A stretch of DNA of 39,025 nucleotides from Nocardia asiatica NBRC 100129 (lineage in GTDB: Bacteria; Actinomycetota; Actinomycetes; Mycobacteriales; Mycobacteriaceae): positions 1 to 39,025 of the forward strand of contig NZ_BAFS01000462.1 in the NCBI RefSeq assembly GCF_000308415.1, in the 5' to 3' direction. A model generated the notes under the pieces. The model had not been told where the DNA came from and did not search any database. It saw only the letters and a list, made by a program, of their open reading frames with translations. This document shows positions 33,683-39,025 of this stretch, piece by piece; position 1 is the first letter of the stretch; the number at the start of each line of letters is the position of its first letter. Position numbers and translations under genes: made by a program.

Positions 33683-34618
33683 CTATCGGTCGACTTGGTC
33701 CGCCTCGTTCGCGAGGCCGGTTGCGACACATCGGAATCCGGTGTCGTCGTCGAGCATCGAATGCGCGGCGTCGTTGAATGCCGACGGTTCGCCTCGGTCG
33801 AAGGGGCTGGTGAAGGCACTGCCTTTGAGTTCGTACCGGCCGCTGGTGGTTTCGGTGGCGGTCCATTCCCAGGTGTTGTCGACGAGGTCGTATACACCGA
33901 ATGGACTGACACCGCTGGCGTAGGTCGCGACAGGGGTTGTCGTGCCAGGGCCGGAACCGCGAATATTGCATTTGGCTGGGGTCGGTTGGTTTCCCCAGGG
34001 CCAGACGTTGCCGCGGGTACCTCGAGCAGCTTTCTCCCACTGCTGGCTGGTCGGCAGGGACTTCTGGGCCCATCGGGCATAGGTGGCGGCGTCGTCCCGG
34101 CTCACCCAGACCACCGGGTGATCGGCGATCTCACGGGCCGGAGCCGGACCGCCCCAGTGGTGGGGTGCGGAATACCCTTGGGCCGCCACAAATCTCGCGT
34201 AATCCGCGTTGGTGGTCGGGAAGACATCGATCCAGTACCCAGCCACCCATACGGGTTGGTCCTGTGGCCCCGCGAGGTAGATCCCTTCGGGAATCCAGGT
34301 CATGAGCTTGCCGTCAGCGGGATGGCGGGTGTCGGTGCGTTGCTCAGGTACGTCGGTATCGCGGGCGTCGCTGAGGACGGCCGGGGATATCGCTTCGACG
34401 AACCGGGTCAGTTCGTCGCTGCCCAGCCGCGCCAGGATGGTGTCGAGTGCTGCTTGGTTGACCGGGCGGGGGCGGATGTTCTTGCCGCCGGCCTCCCAGC
34501 GGGAGATCAGCCGAGGATTGACGCCGATGTGTGCGGCGAATTCGGTGATACTCATTCGCCGTGCGTCTCGCAGTGCGCGCGCTTCGGCGCCGGTCCAGCT
34601 GCGGACCACGATGCCCAT
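33683..34618 (-). CDS. XRE helix-turn-helix fused to an FGE-sulfatase (SUMF1-like) domain
   Basis: A 311-residue protein, with GAAGGGAGC about 11 bases before ATG 34618. Residues 8-60 are an HTH (ALRDARRMSITEFAAHIGVNPRLISRWEAG). Residues 105-305 are a formylglycine-generating-enzyme-type domain: WIPEGIYLAGPQDQPVWVAGYWIDVFPTTNADYARFVAA, HPVVWVSRDDAATYARWAQKSLPT, and VYDLVDNTWEWTATE with a final GFRCV. The Cys pair that makes copper-dependent FGE active is absent (only isolated Cys residues, e.g. in KCNIRG), so sulfatase activation is not expected; the fold is more likely a ligand-binding or EgtB-like module under transcription-factor control. It follows the aminotransferase gene by 66 bp. Confidence 0.8.
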   Translation of the reverse strand: MGIVVRSWTGAEARALRDARRMSITEFAAHIGVNPRLISRWEAGGKNIRPRPVNQAALDTILARLGSDELTRFVEAISPAVLSDARDTDVPEQRTDTRHPADGKLMTWIPEGIYLAGPQDQPVWVAGYWIDVFPTTNADYARFVAAQGYSAPHHWGGPAPAREIADHPVVWVSRDDAATYARWAQKSLPTSQQWEKAARGTRGNVWPWGNQPTPAKCNIRGSGPGTTTPVATYASGVSPFGVYDLVDNTWEWTATETTSGRYELKGSAFTSPFDRGEPSAFNDAAHSMLDDDTGFRCVATGLANEADQVDR

Positions 34619-34684
34619 CGCCTGTGTGCTCCCTTCCCCGAGCGGTGGGTTCCGAGCCTAGTCACAATAGTGGCGCAAAGCAGG

Positions 34685-35464
34685 TCAGATGCGTTGCGGG
34701 GGAATGGATTCGTACTCTGTCCGGAGCCTGGCGATCATCTCATGGTCGACGGGCAGGTCGACGTTGTCGATGCGGGCGATGGCGCGAACGCCGACCGCTG
34801 CGTTGGTCGCGACCGCGCCGTCGACATGCGGCAGTTCGGCCAGCGTGATGGGTTTGACGACGACGTCCTCATCGAGGGTCTGGCTGAGCAGGCGCATCGT
34901 GATGCCGGGAAGTACCTCGGCCTGCGGCCAGATCAGCTGGCCATCGGAGATCACACCGATATTGGAGGTCGCGATCTCGGTGATGGTCCCATCGGCCAGG
35001 GTGAACAGGACGTCATCAGCGCCATCGCGTTGCGCGAGGCGACGCTGGTAGAGACTGCCGAACAACCCGACATGCTTGGTTTTGGGCAGGTCGCGGGTGT
35101 AGACGGCCGACCGCAAAGTCAGCGGGGCCTGCGGGACGGCGGGAGCCTCCCGCGAGGTGACGAGGATCTGCGGGTCGGCGTCGGCTCCAGGTTTGCCGAG
35201 CCCGAGGTGCGGGTCGAACACAGTGACGCGAACAACCACCGGAGACGCCGTGTCCGGCAGCGCGTGACGGATGAGTTCGCGTACCCGGTCGGGGTCGAGC
35301 TCGGTGTCGAACACGGTGCGGCAGTCGCGGATGAGTCGGTCCATGTGCTGGCTGAGTCCGCGAACAGCGTGGTTCTCGACCCGCATGGACGTGAAGTGCC
35401 CGTACCCGACCAAACCCAATGCAGCGAGATCGGACTCGGTGATCGGCGACCCGTTGAGTTCCAT
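34685..35464 (-). CDS. Class IV aminotransferase (PabC/branched-chain-like)
   Basis: A 259-residue PLP enzyme of the PabC/BCAT fold. Landmarks are YGHFTSMRVENHAVRGLSQH (family R/H segment), RVTVFDPHL, the PLP Lys region LPKTKHVGLFGSLY with Lys130 the likeliest Schiff-base residue, then DDVLFTLADGTITEIATSNIGVI, in which Glu of the ITE motif binds the pyridine N, and LPGITMRLL for phosphate. Amino donors or acceptors cannot be assigned: aminodeoxychorismate lyase, D-amino acid or branched-chain transaminase are all possible. It is divergent from the small-protein/nucleoside hydrolase run at 35665 and precedes the HTH-FGE gene. Confidence 0.82.
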   Translation of the reverse strand: MELNGSPITESDLAALGLVGYGHFTSMRVENHAVRGLSQHMDRLIRDCRTVFDTELDPDRVRELIRHALPDTASPVVVRVTVFDPHLGLGKPGADADPQILVTSREAPAVPQAPLTLRSAVYTRDLPKTKHVGLFGSLYQRRLAQRDGADDVLFTLADGTITEIATSNIGVISDGQLIWPQAEVLPGITMRLLSQTLDEDVVVKPITLAELPHVDGAVATNAAVGVRAIARIDNVDLPVDHEMIARLRTEYESIPPQRI

Positions 35465-35664
35465 GGGGCCAGTCTGTCATCGACCGGCCTGCCTGGAAGC
35501 AGCGCTGGGTGCTCAACGTCAGCGAAACGTCAGTGCAACGCCGTGAAGCGACAGTTCCGGCCAAGCGCCCGCACACCGATTCTGAGGTTCATGGAAACCA
35601 CCGAGGGCAGGGCCGGGTTCGGTGCCCGGCCAGGCCGCTCGATACATGCGCAAGGGGTTCAGTG

Positions 35665-35868
35665 ATGACCGACGATCTGCCGCAGCGTAATCCAGGAGCG
35701 ACGTTGCCCACGCATTTCGAGCGGCTGGGCGAGGCGCTGGCAACGGTCATCGTCGCCCGAGACGAGTCCGGCGGCCCGCTAGCGCGGTCGTTCTCGTGCG
35801 ACGAGGCGACGATGCGACGGGTCGCTGAGCAATTACCGCTATGGACCGGCGACCCTGCGGCCGATTGA
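35665..35868 (+). CDS. Small hypothetical protein (67 residues)
   Basis: ATG 35665 is preceded by AAGGGG. The product (FERLGEALATVIVARDESGG, CDEATMRRVAEQLPLW) is a compact alpha/beta-looking protein with no known motif. It starts a rightward run of closely spaced genes (6 bp to the next) leading to a nucleoside hydrolase and a methyltransferase, so it is probably part of that operon. Confidence 0.5.
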   Translation: MTDDLPQRNPGATLPTHFERLGEALATVIVARDESGGPLARSFSCDEATMRRVAEQLPLWTGDPAAD

Positions 35869-35874
35869 TCCGCC

Positions 35875-36156
35875 ATGGAGCGCCGCCTGGTCGTTGACTT
35901 CGACATCCCGGGAGTGCCGGTACAGCACTACCGAGCAGAGCGGTGTGCCGCAGAGGCATTCGCCGCCGAAGCAACACGACAGGGACTGGCGCGTGTGACG
36001 GTCGACGATCTGGCGACCGACGAGATGAAACAACTTCCGTACCAGCGGCTTTTCCTACCCAGCAGAAGGGACGACCACACTGATGGACTCGATACGAGCA
36101 CCGATGCGGCCTGGCATGCGGCCGATGGACCGCATGCCCGCCATTATCTGCACTGA
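35875..36156 (+). CDS. Small hypothetical protein (93 residues)
   Basis: A 93-residue frame 6 bp after the preceding stop. VDFDIPGVPVQHYRAERCAAEAFAAEATRQGLARVTVDDL begins the product; the mixed beta-strand and Ala-rich helix look real, while the last 25 residues (His/Asp-rich) overlap the nucleoside hydrolase start region and may be incidental. No ribosome site is clear, so coupling to the upstream gene is likely. Function unknown. Confidence 0.5.
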   Translation: MERRLVVDFDIPGVPVQHYRAERCAAEAFAAEATRQGLARVTVDDLATDEMKQLPYQRLFLPSRRDDHTDGLDTSTDAAWHAADGPHARHYLH

Positions 36157-37102
36157 TGTCGGGCACGACCCGGACGATTTGCTGGCGCTCATCCTCGCTG
36201 CGGCGGCGCTGCCGCTGCGGCTGGTGGTGACCAGTGACGAATTCGGCGGCGGTCAACGCGCAAGGCTGGCGCGGTTCCTGCTGAACTTGTGCGGGCGAAC
36301 CGGGGTCGTGGTGGTCGCCGGCGCGGAAATCGAGGGCGCGCAAGCGCGATGGGTGTGCGACGGTCTGGTGCCCGCCGGATTCCCGCCAGTCTCGGCGCCG
36401 GTGACCGGGTCGGTAATCGACGCCGTGCGCGCGGTGCTGGGCGAGACCGGGCGTGCGGCGTGGATCGGTCAGGGACCGATGAGCAACCTGGCCCACCTCT
36501 ACGCCGACGCACCGGGGTTGGCGCGGCGGCTGACGATCATGCAGATGGGCGGCGGCTTCGCCCATCTGTACAGACGGCCCGATCGTGCCTCGCACAACCT
36601 GCGCATGGACCCCGCAAGCGCCCGGACGGTGCTGACCGCGCCCGATCTGGACGTAGCCTTGGTGACCTCCGATGTCACCTTCACCCCCGAGACCGCGATC
36701 GACGCGGACAGCGAGGTGTATCAGCTGCTCGCGGCGGCCAACGCGCCGAAGTGGGCGAAACTCGTCGCTGCGGGCTACGACCGATGGTTCGCCGGGGAAC
36801 GTTCCGCGTCGATGGCGGCCGACCCGCTGACCGTGACCGCTGCGGCCGGGATGGGCTTCGTCGAGTTCGCCACCCATCACGTGACGGTGGCGCCGGACGC
36901 GCGCATGTACGACAACCCCGACGGTGTGGCCCTGTCCATGTCGGTGGCGGCGGACTATGCGGCGTTTCGGGCGTGGGTCACCACGGTGGTGCAGCATGCT
37001 CTCGAGGTCGGGATGCGATACGACCCCGCCTTGATCGGGCATAAGCCGGGGAACACCCGACCCGTGGCCACCGGGCACGCCATGCCGATCGGTACCCGGT
37101 AA
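36083..37102 (+). CDS. Nucleoside hydrolase (inosine-uridine preferring type)
   Basis: A 339-residue nucleoside hydrolase. The N-terminal calcium/nucleoside motif is IICTDVGHDPDDLLALI, a variant of the classical DTDPGxDDA; AAWIGQGPMSNLAHLY corresponds to the conserved region around the ribose-binding Asn; QMGGGF and HNLRMDPASARTVL follow, the latter corresponding to the (E)xN(xxD/H)P motif of the family. The ATG at 36083 has AGAAGGGA 11 bases upstream; a later start at 36137 would trim 18 residues. These enzymes split N-glycosidic bonds. It lies in an operon with a PF04672 methyltransferase, so an unusual nucleoside substrate is possible. Confidence 0.82.
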   Translation: MDSIRAPMRPGMRPMDRMPAIICTDVGHDPDDLLALILAAAALPLRLVVTSDEFGGGQRARLARFLLNLCGRTGVVVVAGAEIEGAQARWVCDGLVPAGFPPVSAPVTGSVIDAVRAVLGETGRAAWIGQGPMSNLAHLYADAPGLARRLTIMQMGGGFAHLYRRPDRASHNLRMDPASARTVLTAPDLDVALVTSDVTFTPETAIDADSEVYQLLAAANAPKWAKLVAAGYDRWFAGERSASMAADPLTVTAAAGMGFVEFATHHVTVAPDARMYDNPDGVALSMSVAADYAAFRAWVTTVVQHALEVGMRYDPALIGHKPGNTRPVATGHAMPIGTR

Positions 37103-37329
37103 TGGCCGACAGCCTGGTGCGAGGGCACCTGAACCCGGCCACCTTGACACACACCCAATCCAATATCGGCGACTGCTTCGCCGACCCCGGCGCACTGACC
37201 TACGGCCAGGCCCTGCATGCCCAGACGCTGCACCAGTACTGCTCACCGAGCTGCGGTGTCCGCAACCGAATCGATGAACAGCTCGGGACTGCGGCCAGTG
37301 AAATCGGAGAGGCGAGCTCAGATGACTAG
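37102..37329 (+). CDS. Small hypothetical protein (75 residues)
   Basis: ATG 37102 overlaps the preceding stop (TAATG) and the gene ends 8 bp inside the next gene, so it is surely within the operon. The product has LTHTQSNIGDCFADPGALTYG and QYCSPSCGVRNRIDEQ, giving a C-x3-C pair that might bind metal. No signal peptide, no known domain. Confidence 0.5.
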   Translation: MADSLVRGHLNPATLTHTQSNIGDCFADPGALTYGQALHAQTLHQYCSPSCGVRNRIDEQLGTAASEIGEASSDD

Positions 37330-38152
37330 TCCCCGTCGCGCAGACAATGAGGCGATCGTGCTCGATCCGTCTCAGGCACACAGCGGACGCATTCACGACG
37401 TCCTGTTGGGTGCGGGCAAAGACGCCTATCTGGTGGACCTCGAGGCCGGTCACAAGCTGATCACCCACTCCCGCGCCTTTCTGGTCGCGGCCCGCGCGAC
37501 ACGTTTGTGGCTGCTGCGGGCCGTGCGGTACCTGGCAAGTGAACAGCTGGTACGGCAGTTCGTCGAACTCGGCAGCGGCTACCCATGCTCGCCGAACCTG
37601 CACGAGGTAGCCCGCAACTGCGCGCCGACCGCACGCATGGTCTACGTCGATCACGACCCGGTGGTCGCCGCCCACGGCCGAGTATTTCTCGCCGACGAAC
37701 AAACTGAATTCGTCCACGCCGATCTGAGCGACACCGACGCCCTCGTCACCGAGATCACCGCTGCCATGGATCCGAGCGAGCCGATCGCGGTGTGTCTGTC
37801 GTTCGTCGCCGAATTCCTGCCCGACCCGGGCATGGTCGTGGACGCGGTCACGACCATGCTGCCGAGCGGCTCGTTCCTGGCACTCAGCCATATCACACGT
37901 GACGCTGATCCCGGCCCCGTCGACCGCGCGGCCGATATCTACACCGGATTCGGCATCGAATTCCGTTCTCGCAGTCGCGACGAGGTCGCGGCACTGCTGG
38001 CCGGCTATGACCTCGTCGAACCTGGGCTGGTTGCGCCACACCGTTGGTGGTCACCCCACGACGTCGACCAGCGTCGTGCCCGCAACCTCGGCTGGGAGCC
38101 GCCGCAGGCCGACGACCTGTGTTGCCGCGCCGCCGTCGGGCGACTGCGATGA
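37322..38152 (+). CDS. SAM-dependent methyltransferase, PF04672 (DUF574) family
   Basis: A 276-residue methyltransferase, start ATG 37322 after AGAGGCGAG; an open frame upstream (to 37217) overlaps the preceding gene. It has the family start PSQAHSGRIHDVLLGAGKDAYLVDLEAG, then RQFVELGSGYPCSPNLHEVA as the SAM-binding motif I, VYVDHDPVVAAHGRVFL as the acidic loop, and SFLALSHITRDADP later. These actinobacterial methyltransferases usually have unknown substrates and several sit in secondary-metabolite clusters. It is last in a coupled run with the nucleoside hydrolase. Confidence 0.9.
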   Translation: MTSPRRADNEAIVLDPSQAHSGRIHDVLLGAGKDAYLVDLEAGHKLITHSRAFLVAARATRLWLLRAVRYLASEQLVRQFVELGSGYPCSPNLHEVARNCAPTARMVYVDHDPVVAAHGRVFLADEQTEFVHADLSDTDALVTEITAAMDPSEPIAVCLSFVAEFLPDPGMVVDAVTTMLPSGSFLALSHITRDADPGPVDRAADIYTGFGIEFRSRSRDEVAALLAGYDLVEPGLVAPHRWWSPHDVDQRRARNLGWEPPQADDLCCRAAVGRLR

Positions 38153-38223
38153 CGAGGTGAGCCCCGGCGAACGCCAACCCAAATGAGCATCAAATGTGCT
38201 GATGGACAAGGAGATCCGTAACC

Positions 38224-39025
38224 ATGATCGAGGCGGGGAGACAGATGAACGAATCCGGCGCGGATCGCGTCGCGAAGTTGTCCGAAGCCCTGGAACGCAC
38301 CGATCTGGACAAGGTCCGGTCGTGGGGCCAGATGGTAGCCAGCCGACTACGGCGCGGCGGGCGAGTGCTAGCCGTCGGAAATGGTGGAAGCGCCGCGCAG
38401 GCGCAGCACCTGGTTGCTGAGTTGGTGGGCCGGTTCGAGACGGAGCGCAACCCACTCGCTGCGCTCGCGCTCACCACTGACTCCGCGGTGGTGACTGCGA
38501 TCGGCAACGACTACGGCTTCGACCAGTTGTATGCCCGGCAGGTCCGTGCACACGGTCGGGAGGGCGATGTGTTGATCGCGATTTCCACTTCCGGGTGCAG
38601 CACGAACGTGATCGCTGCCGCCACAGAGGCGAACGAGCTAGGGATGCTCACCTTCGCCTTGACCGGTCCCGCTGACAGCGTATTGGCGCGAGTATGCGAC
38701 GAGGTGGTGTCAGTCGATTCGTCGGCGACCTCAACCATTCAAGAATGCCACCTTCTGATCGCGCACGAACTGTGTGCGGCGGTCGATGCGGCTTTGGCAT
38801 CCGCCCCGTCGACGTCGCAGCCGACCGAAGCAGAGACCGCCGAGTCCGTCCCGCCGCCGACGGTTGAGCACGCTCGGCGCCTGGTGATTGTCGGTGACGT
38901 GCTGGCCGACTGTGACTGGTGCGGTGAGGTCACGCGGGTATCGCCGGAAGCGCCAGTGCCGGTGCTCAGCGCGGTGTCACGGCAGTGGCGACCAGGCGGG
39001 GCAGGCTTGGCCGCGATCCTTGCCG
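38224..39025 (+). CDS. Heptose-phosphate isomerase (GmhA-like SIS domain) fused to HldE-type kinase (partial)
   Basis: ATG 38224 follows AAGGAG by 10 bases. Residues 45-195 are a GmhA-type SIS domain: VLAVGNGGSAAQAQHLVAELVGRF, LTTDSAVVTAIGNDYGFDQLYARQV and ISTSGCSTNVIAAA, all typical of sedoheptulose-7-phosphate isomerases. After a Pro/Ser linker a second domain starts at about residue 217: LVIVGDVLADCDWCGEVTRVSPEAPVPVL with a PGGAG motif, matching the start of the PfkB-type heptose-7-phosphate kinase of HldE. The gene runs off the window. It would convert sedoheptulose 7-phosphate to heptose bisphosphate on the way to nucleotide heptose, for glycosylation or an antibiotic sugar. Confidence 0.88.
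   Translation, partial: MIEAGRQMNESGADRVAKLSEALERTDLDKVRSWGQMVASRLRRGGRVLAVGNGGSAAQAQHLVAELVGRFETERNPLAALALTTDSAVVTAIGNDYGFDQLYARQVRAHGREGDVLIAISTSGCSTNVIAAATEANELGMLTFALTGPADSVLARVCDEVVSVDSSATSTIQECHLLIAHELCAAVDAALASAPSTSQPTEAETAESVPPPTVEHARRLVIVGDVLADCDWCGEVTRVSPEAPVPVLSAVSRQWRPGGAGLAAILA

Noticed and set aside
33683..34618. Active formylglycine-generating enzyme
   Set aside because: The two catalytic cysteines near the C-terminus are absent and no sulfatase gene is nearby.
33650..35665. 671-codon plus-strand frame
   Set aside because: Antisense to the HTH-FGE and aminotransferase genes, both of which show family motifs.
35747..38041. 764-codon minus-strand frame
   Set aside because: Antisense to nucleoside hydrolase and methyltransferase genes; product is Arg/His/Gly-rich with no motif.
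1..39025. CRISPR array, tRNA or rRNA genes
   Set aside because: No spaced identical repeats of CRISPR type and no cloverleaf or rRNA signature noticed by eye; a covariance-model scan would be needed to exclude a tRNA.

Overview
The window is high-GC DNA with actinobacterial gene families throughout: a replication-relaxation type winged helix, an XRE-DUF5753/DUF397 pair, a PF04672 methyltransferase, DHA2 efflux and many ATGA-overlapping genes. It suggests a mycelial or nocardioform actinomycete (Nocardia- or Streptomyces-like; the genus cannot be fixed from the sequence). It reads as an accessory region: plasmid or integrative-element genes on the left, a pile-up of decayed mobile elements in the middle, and a peptide-natural-product locus plus sugar/nucleoside genes on the right.

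Left (1-7111): a partial replication-relaxation-like gene reads leftward, preceded by a four-copy 11-bp tandem array. To its right are a degenerate methyltransferase-like protein, an intact DNA methyltransferase closed by a perfect 15-bp hairpin terminator, a small possible nuclease, a NUDIX/P-loop kinase overlapping pair, two broken acetyltransferases and a low-GC DUF4238 gene.

Middle (7108-18601): a complete IS5-family element; a Tn3-family transposase with a frameshift; a TetR-DHA2 efflux-UspA-hotdog cargo operon with a tandem operator; a res-like site and a truncated serine resolvase; then a Tn554-like pair of tyrosine integrases, each broken by one lesion (a 2-bp deletion and a nonsense codon).

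Right (18884-39025): an overlapping + strand operon encodes an aminoglycoside-phosphotransferase-fold kinase, a BesD/HalD-like Fe(II)/2-oxoglutarate oxygenase, an alpha/beta hydrolase and a hexapeptide acyltransferase. It converges on a two-gene - strand operon (unusual 406-aa protein plus a GT25 glycosyltransferase that resembles collagen hydroxylysine galactosyltransferases). Divergent from that operon, across a region of phased TGTCCA repeats, is what I consider the most interesting system: a 30-codon precursor-like peptide with a YxxP leader motif, a glutathione-transferase-fold protein carrying a C-terminal PqqD domain, a PqqD-radical SAM-SPASM maturase, and, overlapping the maturase by ATGA, a fused alpha-beta glycyl-tRNA synthetase. 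Actinobacteria normally use the unrelated single-chain alpha2 GlyRS, so this enzyme is probably either a biosynthetic partner or a self-immunity copy for an undescribed RiPP.

Further right are an XRE-DUF5753/DUF397 regulator pair with an 18-bp palindrome, two coupled proteins with a degenerate serine-recombinase-like domain, an HTH-formylglycine-enzyme-fold fusion, a class IV aminotransferase, a run of small proteins with a nucleoside hydrolase and a PF04672 methyltransferase, and, running off the edge, a heptose-phosphate isomerase/kinase fusion.
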